Below are positions 53,381 to 61,691 of a DNA stretch of 64,000 bases, in pieces. The position numbers and the translations under genes are program-made. Within the stretch, counting starts at the first letter, position 1. Each line of letters starts with the position of its first letter. The notes under the pieces are model-generated. The model was not told where the DNA came from. It was given only the letters and a program-made list of their open reading frames with translations, and ran no database searches. The DNA is from JACKIC01 sp964543795 (GTDB taxonomy: Bacteria; Planctomycetota; UBA1135; UBA2386), in contig CAZIZN010000030.1 in NCBI GenBank assembly GCA_964543795.1, positions 1-64,000 on the forward strand. Reading direction: 5' to 3'.

Positions 53381-53528
53381 GGTTGGTGGCTGCTACGGTG
53401 GGGACGGGGGCCGAACGTGCCGATGCATAGCGGGTCGTCCGGGCAAGGCAATCCTCGGGCGGGGGATTCTTGGCCTGCGGCGCGTCTGCGCACTCCAGCC
53501 CGCGCCGCTGCGCGTTCGAAACAACGGC

Positions 53529-53924
53529 GTGCGCAAGTCCATCTTCGTGATCGGCGGGCTCGGCCTGGGCGGCTGCCTGGCGTTGAGCCTGGGCCTCCGG
53601 GAACTGCTGGCCGTGCAGCAGGAGCGACAGCGGTCGCCGCTCGCGTCGTTGCTCGAAGGGCACTTCAGCCGCCGCCTCGTCGGCAGGGTGCACGTGCAGT
53701 GGGTGGATGCGAACGGCCGGCAGCAGCTCGAGGCCCGGCTCGCGGTCTTCTCGGGCCTGCGCAAGGAGCCCATCGCGGAGGCGGCGGGCGAGCTGCTGTG
53801 GCTCAACGCCGCCAACCACGGCCGCCGACCCGACTCGGTCGTCGTGCGCGTCGAGGACGACGACGGTGGCGTGCCGTTCGTGATGGACGTGCCCGCCCGC
53901 CTGCCGTCGATGCCCCGGCGCTGA
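53529..53924 (+). CDS. Membrane-anchored protein, unknown
   Basis: A 131-residue protein from a GTG at 53529. It starts with an uncleaved hydrophobic helix (FVIGGLGLGGCLALSLGL). The rest is a small domain, with RRLVGRVHVQWVDANGRQQLEARLAV as strands. I do not recognise it. An upstream extension of the frame to 53346 has no supporting features. The gene is divergent from the acidic zinc-ribbon gene. Confidence 0.6.
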   Translation: MRKSIFVIGGLGLGGCLALSLGLRELLAVQQERQRSPLASLLEGHFSRRLVGRVHVQWVDANGRQQLEARLAVFSGLRKEPIAEAAGELLWLNAANHGRRPDSVVVRVEDDDGGVPFVMDVPARLPSMPRR

Positions 53925-54018
53925 GCGCCGCGGGCGGCCGCGCGCGCAGCGGGCCGTGCCATCGGCGCGACGGACCCGGCCGCTGGTCGCCGCGGCCGGT
54001 GATCGATAGAGCGCGGCA

Positions 54019-55722
54019 ATGGCTGCAGCGGTCGTGTTCGCCTTCGCCGTGGCGGAGGGCCTGCCTCCCGTCGTCGGCGCGGCGCCGCACGACGTGCTGT
54101 CGCGCCAGCTGCCGCGCCTGCTGGTGAACCGGCTCAACGCCGGGGCCGATCGCGGCGTCCGGTTCTTCCCGTTCCTCGGGCCGATCGACGGCCGCCGCGA
54201 TTTCCTGCCCGTTCGCGAACGGCTCGATCCGGCGGTCCTGGGCACCCTGCATCGGCAGGGCGACGTCGACCTGCTCTGCGACGGTGCGTTGCGCGGCGAC
54301 GTGCTGCTGTGGCGACTCTGCGACGGCCGCACGCTCGAGATCGTGCGCGAGTGCGAGGTGCCGTTCGACGCGCGGCGGCCCCTCGACGTGCTGCAGCGCC
54401 TCGAGTTCGAGATCGCCGACCAGCTCGGCTGGATGGACCGTCCACAGCCGAAGCCGACGTTGACCGCCGAAGCGCTCGGGTGGCTGCTCGTACTCAAGGA
54501 CGCCGTGCTGCGCCGCGAGGCCAATCTGGTCGACGCGGCGGCCGAGCCGCTGCGTCCGGCGCACCGCCTGCTCGCGCTGGCGCCCGACGCGGCGGAGGCG
54601 CACGACGCGGTGCTGGACCTGCTCGCGCACGAAGTCCGGCGGCGACGCGGCGAGCCGGACGTGGTGGCGCTGCTCGCGGCGCTCGCCGGCCCGCTCGGGC
54701 CCGACGTGGCCCGGCTCGAACGCCACGCGGCGCTCGCCCTGGCCGCGGGCGCCGAGGATGCGGCGGCGACGTCGATGGCGCGCGCGGCGCAGCTGGCGCC
54801 CGATCGCGCCGAACTGCTCGAACGCGCGGCGGCGCTGCTCTACCGCCTCGACCGCTGCGACGAACTCGTGCAGATGGTGCAGGCGGCGCGGCGGGCCGGC
54901 GCCGCGACCGCGACGGCGCTGGCGCAGCTGGCGGCGGTCGCCGACCGGCGCGGCGATCGGGCGCTGCGGACCGAACTCACGGACGAACTGCTGCGGCGGG
55001 GCGACTCGAGCGTGCCGGTCGCGCGGCTGCTCGTCTCGTTCCTGCTCGAGGACGAGCGCGTCGTCGAGGCGCGCGCCACCGCCGAGCGGGCGCTCGCGGC
55101 GTCGCCCGACCATGCGCTGCTGCGCTTCGAACTCGGCCGTGCCTGCCTGCTGCTCGGCGACGACGCGGCGGCGGCGGCGGCGCTGCAGCGGGCGACCGGG
55201 CTCGGTCTGCCGCCCGCGCTGCTGCCGGAGGCCAACCGCATGCTGCGGTTCGCGGCCACGCCCGGGCTCTGGCGCGGCATGCGCGCCGTCGAGCAGGCGC
55301 TGGGCCGCGGCGACCTCGACGCGGCGCTGCGGCAGACCCGGGACCTCGTGCGACAGGTCGGTGCGGTGCCCGAGGTCTTGTTCCTGCTCGGCCTCGTCCG
55401 TCACAAGCTCGGCCAGCTGCGGGCGGCCGAACGGGCGCTGCGCCGCGCCGTGCGGTCCGACGACTCGTTCGCCGACGCGCACAACCGGCTGGGCATCCTG
55501 CTGGTCTCGACCGGCCGCCTCGAGCAGGGTCACGCACACCTCGAACGAGCGCACGCGCTGGCGCCGGACGAGTCGTCGCCGCTGTTGCACCTCGCCCAGG
55601 CCTGCGCCCTGCTCGGCCGCCACGCCGAAGCGCACCGGCATGTCGCGGCGGCGCAGCGCGCCGGCGCCAGCGCCGAACTCGTGGCGGCGGTCCAGCGCGA
55701 GATCGCCGCGTCGCGCGGCTGA
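54019..55722 (+). CDS. TPR-repeat protein
   Basis: A 567-residue protein. The first 150 residues have an alpha/beta region of unknown type (VDLLCDGALRGDVLLWRLCDG resembles domains in adenylate-cyclase-associated TPR proteins). Residues 180-560 are at least eight TPR-like helical pairs, the clearest being AEVLFLLGLVRHKLGQLRAAERAL-type and DAHNRLGILLVSTGRLEQGHAHL units. No signal peptide is obvious. Role probably as a protein-binding scaffold. Confidence 0.8.
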   Translation: MAAAVVFAFAVAEGLPPVVGAAPHDVLSRQLPRLLVNRLNAGADRGVRFFPFLGPIDGRRDFLPVRERLDPAVLGTLHRQGDVDLLCDGALRGDVLLWRLCDGRTLEIVRECEVPFDARRPLDVLQRLEFEIADQLGWMDRPQPKPTLTAEALGWLLVLKDAVLRREANLVDAAAEPLRPAHRLLALAPDAAEAHDAVLDLLAHEVRRRRGEPDVVALLAALAGPLGPDVARLERHAALALAAGAEDAAATSMARAAQLAPDRAELLERAAALLYRLDRCDELVQMVQAARRAGAATATALAQLAAVADRRGDRALRTELTDELLRRGDSSVPVARLLVSFLLEDERVVEARATAERALAASPDHALLRFELGRACLLLGDDAAAAAALQRATGLGLPPALLPEANRMLRFAATPGLWRGMRAVEQALGRGDLDAALRQTRDLVRQVGAVPEVLFLLGLVRHKLGQLRAAERALRRAVRSDDSFADAHNRLGILLVSTGRLEQGHAHLERAHALAPDESSPLLHLAQACALLGRHAEAHRHVAAAQRAGASAELVAAVQREIAASRG

Positions 55723-55789
55723 GCCGCGGAGCGGCGGGCGCGTCGAGAGTTGTTGGCTCCGCGGGGCCCGGTACGCAACGATCCCCGGC

Positions 55790-56995
55790 GTGCCGACGAC
55801 CACGCACGATCCGCTGTCCTCGTTCCGCGAGCGGTTTCCGATCACGCAGCGCAGCAACTACCTGATCAGCAATTCGCTCGGCGCGATGCCGGCCGCGGCG
55901 CGCGCCGCCGTGCAGGGCTTCCTGGACGCATGGGACACGCGCGGCGTGCGCAGCTGGGGCGACGGCTGGTGGGTGCTGCAGGAGCAGGTCGCCGACCGTC
56001 TCGCCGCGGCGCTCGGGGTCGCGCCCGGCACGGTCTCGATGCACCAGAACATCGCCGTCGCGCAGGAGATGATCCTGTCGTGCTTCCGCTTCGACGGCCG
56101 CCGCAACAAGGTCGTCTACCTCGACCGGAACTTCCCCTCCGACCAGTACATCTACGAAGCGCGCGCGGCCCACGGCGCACGGCTGGTGCGCATCCCCGCG
56201 GCGGCCGACGGCATCTCGACCGACGTCGAGCGGGTCTGCGACGCGATCGACGACGAGACGCTGCTGGTCGCCGTCGACCACGTGATGTTCCGCAGCGCGG
56301 CCATCCTCGACCCCGCGCCGATCGTCGCGAGAGCGCGGGCCGTCGGCGCGTTCGTCGTGCTCGACACGTTCCACTCGGTCGGCACGCTGCCGCTCGGACT
56401 CGGCGACCTCGGTGTGCACGCCGCGGTGGGCGGCGCACTCAAGTACCTGTGCGGCGGCCCGGGCAACTGCTTCCTCTACGTGCACCCGGACGAAGCGCGC
56501 CGGCTCACGCCCGCCTTCACGGGCTGGGCGGCGCACAAGCACCCGTTCCTGTTCTCCCCGGACGGCCAGGACTACCGCGACGACGGCCAGCGCTTCGCGA
56601 CCGGAACGCCCAACGTGCCTGCCCTGTGCGCGGGCCAGGAGGGCATCGCGACGGTGCTCGAAGCCGGACTGCCGGCGATCCGCGCCCGCAGCATGCAGCT
56701 CACGGGCCTGCTCGTCGCCGAGGCGCAGCGCAACGGACTCGGCGTCCGCTCGCCGCTCGCCGCCGAACGTCGCGGCGGCCACGTCGCGCTCGACGTGCCG
56801 CACGGCTACGCGGTCTGCCAGGCGCTGTCCGCGCGGGAGATCGTCGTCGACTTCCGCCCCGACGCGGGCCTGCGCGTGGCACCGCACTTCTACAACACGG
56901 AGTCCGAGGTGCGCGCCTGCGTGGCCGCCGTGCGCGAGATCCTCGACACCCGCGAATACGAACGCCACCTGCGGCAGGAACGCCGCCCGGGATGA
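55790..56995 (+). CDS. kynU: Kynureninase-like PLP enzyme
   Basis: A 401-residue class V aminotransferase-fold protein from the GTG at 55790. The Schiff-base lysine is K218 in ALKYLCGGPGN, and D192 in LDTFHSVG pairs with the pyridine ring; both motifs fit kynureninase. Kynureninase converts kynurenine to anthranilate and alanine (or hydroxykynurenine to 3-hydroxyanthranilate). The next gene overlaps it by ATGA and encodes the enzyme of the previous pathway step, which supports the assignment. No tryptophan dioxygenase is in the window. Confidence 0.84.
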   Translation: MPTTTHDPLSSFRERFPITQRSNYLISNSLGAMPAAARAAVQGFLDAWDTRGVRSWGDGWWVLQEQVADRLAAALGVAPGTVSMHQNIAVAQEMILSCFRFDGRRNKVVYLDRNFPSDQYIYEARAAHGARLVRIPAAADGISTDVERVCDAIDDETLLVAVDHVMFRSAAILDPAPIVARARAVGAFVVLDTFHSVGTLPLGLGDLGVHAAVGGALKYLCGGPGNCFLYVHPDEARRLTPAFTGWAAHKHPFLFSPDGQDYRDDGQRFATGTPNVPALCAGQEGIATVLEAGLPAIRARSMQLTGLLVAEAQRNGLGVRSPLAAERRGGHVALDVPHGYAVCQALSAREIVVDFRPDAGLRVAPHFYNTESEVRACVAAVREILDTREYERHLRQERRPG

Positions 56996-57651
56996 ACGAG
57001 CCCGCCATGCGCATCTGGGACATCAGCGAACCGATCGAACCCGCCACCGCGCCGTTCCCCGGCGACACGCCGTTCTCGCAGGAGTGGGTGGTGCGCCAGG
57101 AGCGCGGCGGTTCGTGCAACGTCAGCACGATCCGCATGTCGGTGCACGTGGGCACGCACACCGACGCGCCGCTGCACTTCGATCTCGCCGGCGCGGACAT
57201 CGCCGCGGTCGACCTGCGGCGCTACATCGGCCGTTGTCGCGTCGTCGACGTGCGCGGCACGGGGCAGCCGCCGCTGATCCCCGCCGCGGCGCTGACGCCG
57301 CACCTGCTCGCCGGCGCCGAACGCCTCCTGTTCCGCACGCGCGACCGCCACGACCACCGCACCTGGGAGCCCGGCTTCACCGCCGTCGGTCCGGAGGCCG
57401 CCAGGGTGCTCGCCGCTGCGGGAGTCCTGCTGGTCGGCATCGACACGCCGAGCATGGACCACGCCGCGAGCAAGGAGCTCGACGGCCATCACGTCCTGCA
57501 CGCGGGCGGCGTCGCGATCCTCGAGAACCTCGACCTCACCGGCGTGCCGCCGGGAGACTACGAGCTGATCGCCCTGCCGCTGCGTATCGTCGGCGGCGAC
57601 AGCAGCCCCGTGCGCGCGATCCTGCGCGAACTGCCCGAATCCTCGCGATGA
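56992..57651 (+). CDS. kynB: Kynurenine formamidase (arylformamidase), cyclase family
   Basis: A 219-residue metal-dependent hydrolase that turns N-formylkynurenine into kynurenine. The metal-site motif HVGTHTDAPLHF is present, with PFPGDTPF near the N-terminus and GIDTPSMDHAASKEL near the second metal site, as in bacterial KynB. Start at 56992 (ATGA overlap with kynU); a second ATG is at 57007. The following gene again overlaps by ATGA. Confidence 0.9.
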   Translation: MNEPAMRIWDISEPIEPATAPFPGDTPFSQEWVVRQERGGSCNVSTIRMSVHVGTHTDAPLHFDLAGADIAAVDLRRYIGRCRVVDVRGTGQPPLIPAAALTPHLLAGAERLLFRTRDRHDHRTWEPGFTAVGPEAARVLAAAGVLLVGIDTPSMDHAASKELDGHHVLHAGGVAILENLDLTGVPPGDYELIALPLRIVGGDSSPVRAILRELPESSR

Positions 57652-58052
57652 CCAAGCGCCCCGTCAATCCACTCGATCTCAGCGCGCCGATCGGCTTCGC
57701 GCACGGCTGGCTCGTCGAACACGGCGCTCAGCGCACGCTCTACCTCGCCGGCCAGTGCGGCTACGACCCGTCCGGCGCGATCGAGACGAAGGGCGACGTC
57801 GTGGCCCAGCTCGACCGGGCGCTCGCGAACATCGGTTGCATCCTGCGCGACGCCGAGATGGCCTTCGAGGACGTCGTGCAGCTCAACTTCTACGTGACGA
57901 GCCGCAACGACTACGCGACGGCGCGCAAGGCGTTCGGCAAGGTCTGGCGCCGGCACTGCGGCAAGCACTATCCGGGCATGGCGATGTTCCAGGTCGTTTC
58001 CTTGTTCGACCCCGAGGCGCTGATCGAGGTGCAGGGGATCGCGGCGCGATGA
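57648..58052 (+). CDS. RidA/YjgF-family protein in kyn operon
   Basis: A 134-residue RidA-fold protein. The core is recognisable in YLAGQCGYDPSGA, DVVAQLDRALANIG and EDVVQLNFYVTSRNDYA. The arginine that binds the substrate carboxylate in classic RidA imine deaminases (in the PxR motif) is replaced here by a YPGMAMF sequence, so ordinary imine deaminase activity is doubtful. In other bacteria a RidA relative acts on 2-aminomuconate downstream of kynurenine; that role is a possibility only. Coupled by ATGA on both sides. Confidence 0.85.
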   Translation: MTKRPVNPLDLSAPIGFAHGWLVEHGAQRTLYLAGQCGYDPSGAIETKGDVVAQLDRALANIGCILRDAEMAFEDVVQLNFYVTSRNDYATARKAFGKVWRRHCGKHYPGMAMFQVVSLFDPEALIEVQGIAAR

Positions 58053-58408
58053 AGGCCGCCGGCCGTCTCGTCGCCGCCGGCCGCCTCCTCGCCGTCGCGG
58101 GCTGCTTCGGCGCGTGCGCCAGCGAGGCGCCGCGCACGGACTTCGACGCCGGCGCCGGGACCGCGACCGTCGTCGTCGGCGACGACGGCTTCGTGACGCT
58201 GGACGGCCAGCGCATGCCCCTCGAGCGCGCGGTGCTCGAACTGCGCCTGCGCACGCGCGCCCTGCCGCCCGGCGACCTGCTGCGCTTCGTCGTCGAGCTG
58301 TGGGTCGAGCCCACCTCGTCGCCCGAGGTCGGCGCGCGCATCGGCGACGGCCGCAACCGCTTCCTCGACCAGCTCTACATCATGGGCGTGCGGCAGGTCC
58401 GCCTGTGA
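58049..58408 (+). CDS. Small lipoprotein or exported protein, unknown
   Basis: A 119-residue protein starting at the ATG 58049, overlapping the RidA stop. The leader has a hydrophobic run and a lipobox-like AVAGC or FGAC, so it is probably lipidated. The mature part, including VTLDGQRMPLERAVLELRL, looks like the small alpha/beta domain of ExbD/TolR proteins but without the membrane helix. Its stop lies in the first of three 11-nt repeats. Confidence 0.62.
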   Translation: MKAAGRLVAAGRLLAVAGCFGACASEAPRTDFDAGAGTATVVVGDDGFVTLDGQRMPLERAVLELRLRTRALPPGDLLRFVVELWVEPTSSPEVGARIGDGRNRFLDQLYIMGVRQVRL

Positions 58409-58432
58409 GCCGCCTGTGAGCCACCTGTGAGC
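58400..58432 (+). repeat. Three 11-nt tandem repeats over a stop codon
   Basis: CGCCTGTGAGC at 58400-58410 and 58411-58421, then CACCTGTGAGC at 58422-58432. Each contains TGA. Because the period is 11, the three TGA codons fall in all three frames, closing translation completely before the next gene. Confidence 0.8.
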
Positions 58433-58446
58433 CACGCCGGAGTCGC

Positions 58447-59157
58447 ATGAGTCTGCTGCACCGCCATCTGCCTCCCGAGCTGATCGTCTTCGACGTCGAC
58501 GGCACGCTGCACGACACCTTCCGTTGGTGGGCGCCCGTGATCCGCGCCGGCCTGCAGCGCTTCGCCGAGCGCGAAGGTCTGCGCATCGAGCCGCCCGGCG
58601 ACGCCGCCGCGGAGGCCGTCGTCGGCATGCGCGACGCCGGCGTCTGGGCGCCGTTCCTGCCCGAGGCCCACCAGCACCGCTGGCCGGACCTGCGCGCCGT
58701 CGTGCTGCCGATGGAGGTCGAGACGATCAGCAGCGGCGTCGACTACCTGTTTGCCGGCGTGCGGCCGTTGCTGGTGCACCTGCGGACGATCGGCGTGCGC
58801 GTGGCCCTGGCGAGCAACTGCCGCAGCACCTACATGGCGGCGATCCAGCACGGCCAGGGGCTCGCGGCGTTGACCGACTGGCAGTTCTGTCTCGACAGCC
58901 CGGGTGTCGGCCACAAGACCGACATGTTGCGCTGCGCGCAGGCCGCCGCCGGCGCCCGCCGCGTGGTCATGGTCGGCGACCGCGAACCCGACCACGAGGC
59001 CGCCCGCGCGCTGGGGTGGCCGTTCGTATGGCGCCGCAACGACCGGTGTTCCATCGACGACGTCGAACTGGTCTGGAACGGCGATCCCGACCATCTGCTC
59101 GCCGGTCTCGGGCTGCCGCGGCTCGGGCCGGCGGCGGCCGGCCCGTTCTCGCAATAG
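58447..59157 (+). CDS. HAD-superfamily phosphatase
   Basis: A 236-residue HAD hydrolase of the phosphoglycolate-phosphatase type. Motif I is FDVDGTLHD (D16, D18), motif II is ALASNCRS, the lysine is in GVGHKTDML, and the acidic motif IV is VMVGDREPDHEAA. A helical cap lies between motifs I and II. GGAG (58439-58442) precedes the ATG by 4 nt. Substrate unknown. Confidence 0.89.
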   Translation: MSLLHRHLPPELIVFDVDGTLHDTFRWWAPVIRAGLQRFAEREGLRIEPPGDAAAEAVVGMRDAGVWAPFLPEAHQHRWPDLRAVVLPMEVETISSGVDYLFAGVRPLLVHLRTIGVRVALASNCRSTYMAAIQHGQGLAALTDWQFCLDSPGVGHKTDMLRCAQAAAGARRVVMVGDREPDHEAARALGWPFVWRRNDRCSIDDVELVWNGDPDHLLAGLGLPRLGPAAAGPFSQ

Positions 59158-59201
59158 ACTCCTGGGGGTGCCGTAGCCGCGCGCCCTCGCCCGAGCCGCC
59201 C

Positions 59202-59591
59202 ATGGACTTCACCCTCCTCCTCGCCCTCGTCTTCGCATTCAGCATCACCAAGATGCTCGTCGACCAGCGCGCGAAGAACCGCGCCGACAACCTGCGGCTG
59301 CTCGAACAGGCCCTGCAGAATCCCGCCGTCGACCGGGCGACGGTCGAGACCCTGACGTTCCAGCTGACCGGCCGGCGCCCGGCGCGCGAAGCCGGCCCGA
59401 GCCGCACCATGGCGATCCTGCTGGCGTTCGGCTGGATCGCGTTGTTCAGCGGCATCGGCGTGATGGCGATCGGCGGCATCGTCGGCGCCGAGGAGGCGCT
59501 CGCCGGCGGCGTGATGCCCGCCGTCATCGGTTTCGGTCTGATCACCTATCCGTTCGCGCTGCGCGAACTCGAAGGCCGCCAGAAGGCGTGA
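59202..59591 (+). CDS. Membrane protein, paralogue of the next gene
   Basis: A 129-residue protein with a helix at the N-terminus (LLLALVFAFSITKML), a charged cytoplasmic segment with LLEQALQNPAVDRATVETL, and two more helices. The charged segment parallels LQEALRHPAMDAGVRDEVL in the next gene, so the two are paralogues. No function is known. Confidence 0.72.
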   Translation: MDFTLLLALVFAFSITKMLVDQRAKNRADNLRLLEQALQNPAVDRATVETLTFQLTGRRPAREAGPSRTMAILLAFGWIALFSGIGVMAIGGIVGAEEALAGGVMPAVIGFGLITYPFALRELEGRQKA

Positions 59592-59613
59592 TGCAGGAGC
59601 CGGGAGCACGACC

Positions 59614-60072
59614 ATGAGAGACGAGGAAGTCTTCTTCGCCATCGCGATCCCGGCCGCCGCATTCGCCGTCGGGCTGGCGATCCGCTGGGGCAACCGCCGC
59701 TTCGAACTGCGCAAGAAGCGCCTCGAGGTGCTGCAGGAGGCGCTGCGCCACCCGGCCATGGACGCCGGCGTGCGCGACGAGGTGCTGCGCGTGCTCGCCG
59801 ACGAACAGGCGCAGGCGAGCCGGTCGCTGCTCGAACGGCTCGGGCCGTGGCTGCGGTTCGGCCATGTGTTGTGGATCGCCGCGGGCTGGCTGTTCCTCGC
59901 CGGTGGGATCGCCACCTGGGGTTACTCGGCCATGCACGACTTCCCGTGGTACTCCACGCGGCCCAGCGTGATCGCCGCGATCGCCGGCTTCGTGATGCTG
60001 ACGCTGCCCGCCGCCGTGCGGGAAGGTCTCGGGATCGGCCGCGGCCGTCGGGCCTCGTTCGCCGGCCGGTGA
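59614..60072 (+). CDS. Membrane protein, paralogue of the preceding gene
   Basis: A 152-residue protein with the same plan as its neighbour: N-terminal helix, charged LQEALRHPAMD segment, then two helices (LWIAAGWLFLAGGIATWG and VIAAIAGFVMLTLPA). It begins 22 nt after the first gene and may form a complex with it. Function unknown. Confidence 0.74.
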   Translation: MRDEEVFFAIAIPAAAFAVGLAIRWGNRRFELRKKRLEVLQEALRHPAMDAGVRDEVLRVLADEQAQASRSLLERLGPWLRFGHVLWIAAGWLFLAGGIATWGYSAMHDFPWYSTRPSVIAAIAGFVMLTLPAAVREGLGIGRGRRASFAGR

Positions 60073-60118
60073 CGGCCCGGTCGATGACAGGCACGCGCCG
60101 ATCGGCTTTGATGCGGGC

Positions 60119-60691
60119 GTGACCCTGCCGCACGCCGACGAACTGCGCCGCCGCGTCGCCGAGCTGCTCCTGCGCTGGCGCGTGCCCGACACCGACGTGA
60201 CCGTCGTCTGGAACGACCGCCTGACGACCTCCGCGGGCCGCGCTTTCGTGCGCCACGGCCGCATCGAACTCAATCCCGCCCTGCTCGGCCGCGCGCCCGA
60301 CCAGCTGCCGATGGTGCTGGCCCACGAAGCCGCGCACGTCGCCGCGGCGCGGCTGTTCGGACCCAACGTGCCCGCGCACGGCCGCCACTGGCGGTCGCTG
60401 ATGCGGCTCGCCGGCTTTCCGCCGGCGGTCACCCACGACATCCCGCTCGAGCCGCGCCCGGGGCGGCGCCGTGCCCGCCGCAGCTACCTGTACCTGCGCA
60501 TCTGCGAGACGTGCGGCGACCGGCGGCTGCTGAACGCCGTGCGCTACGGCCGGTGCCACGGCTGCGAGACTCGCGACGCCTTCCTCGTCATGCGGGCGCC
60601 GGCGACCGCCGCAGGGCGCCGGGCGCTCGACCGACTCTCGACCGACGAGGTGCGCGCGCGCACCGCTTCGCGCATACTGCACGACTGGTGA
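60119..60691 (+). CDS. SprT-like zinc metallopeptidase
   Basis: A 190-residue SprT-domain protein from a GTG. The catalytic motif is VLAHEAAHVAA (H69, E70, H73), with the third ligand His in VPAHGRHWRSLM (H87 or H90). A C-terminal zinc ribbon, CETCGDRR ... GRCHGC, completes the family layout. Relatives include the DNA-protein crosslink protease Spartan; bacterial role is unclear. The next gene overlaps it by GTGA. Confidence 0.9.
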   Translation: MTLPHADELRRRVAELLLRWRVPDTDVTVVWNDRLTTSAGRAFVRHGRIELNPALLGRAPDQLPMVLAHEAAHVAAARLFGPNVPAHGRHWRSLMRLAGFPPAVTHDIPLEPRPGRRRARRSYLYLRICETCGDRRLLNAVRYGRCHGCETRDAFLVMRAPATAAGRRALDRLSTDEVRARTASRILHDW

Positions 60692-61572
60692 GCGCCGCCG
60701 CCGACATCTTCGAACAGATCGTGCAGCTGCGCCGCGAGGGCATCCCCGCGGCGCTGGCGACGATCGTGGGCACGCGCGGCTCGACGCCGGGGCGCGTGTC
60801 GATGCGGTTGCTGGTGCGCGCCGACGGCACGTTCCTCGGCACCGTCGGCGGCGGCTGCCTGGAGGCCGAGGTCTACGACGCGGCGCTGAAGGTCATCGCC
60901 GACGAGCAGCCGCGTTCGCTCCAGTTCCGTCTCACGGAGCAGGACTCGCCCGACTCGGGCCTGATGTGCGGCGGCGAGGTGACGATCTTCGTGGAACCGA
61001 TCACGACCCCTTCCTTGTGGATCTTCGGCGGCGGCCACGTCAGCAAGGCGCTGTGCCAGGTCGCGTCGCTCGCGGGCTTCCGCACCACGGTGGTCGACGA
61101 CCGCGCGACCTACTGCAGTCCGGCCCGCTTTCCGGAGGCGCACGAGACGCTCGTGCTGCCGTACCCCGAGGCAGTCGCCCGCATGCCGATCCGCCAGAAC
61201 AGCTACGCGGTCGTCGTCACGCGCGGCCACAAGGAGGACGGCGTCGTGCTCGAGGCGTTCGGCCGGCGGCACGCCGGCGGCGACCGGCTGCGCTTCCTCG
61301 GCATGATCGGCAGCAAGACCAAACAGGCCCTGCTGTGGAAGCACTTGCGGGGGCTCGGCATCGACGACGCGTTCCTCGCCACCGTACGCACGCCGATGGG
61401 CGCCTACCTCGGCGGGCGCAGCCACGAGGAGATCGCGGTCGCGGTCGTCGCCGAACTGATCTCGGTGCGGCGCCTGGGCTGCGACATGGCCGCGAGCTGG
61501 GCCGGCAAACCCAGGCGCGGTCCGCGCGCCGAGGGCGTGCGCGATCTGCCGCTCGACTCCGAGACCGCGTAG
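60688..61572 (+). CDS. XdhC/CoxI-family molybdenum cofactor protein
   Basis: A 294-residue protein. XdhC proteins hold molybdenum cofactor, help its sulfuration and load xanthine dehydrogenase-like enzymes. The N-terminal domain shows TIVGTRGSTPGRVSMRLLV and GTVGGGCLEAEV; the C-terminal Rossmann-like domain shows LWIFGGGHVSKAL and GMIGSKTK. No molybdenum hydroxylase genes are adjacent, so the client is elsewhere. GTG start at 60688. Confidence 0.92.
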   Translation: MSAAADIFEQIVQLRREGIPAALATIVGTRGSTPGRVSMRLLVRADGTFLGTVGGGCLEAEVYDAALKVIADEQPRSLQFRLTEQDSPDSGLMCGGEVTIFVEPITTPSLWIFGGGHVSKALCQVASLAGFRTTVVDDRATYCSPARFPEAHETLVLPYPEAVARMPIRQNSYAVVVTRGHKEDGVVLEAFGRRHAGGDRLRFLGMIGSKTKQALLWKHLRGLGIDDAFLATVRTPMGAYLGGRSHEEIAVAVVAELISVRRLGCDMAASWAGKPRRGPRAEGVRDLPLDSETA

Positions 61573-61691
61573 TCGCGGGGCCCGAACCGAAGGCGGGCGA
61601 ACCGGGGCGGGGCTGCGCCGTTGTGCCGCTGCGGGCCCGGCGGCATGATCTTCCGCCCCTCCTTTCCCCCGCGACCCCCTCTCGCAGGCCA

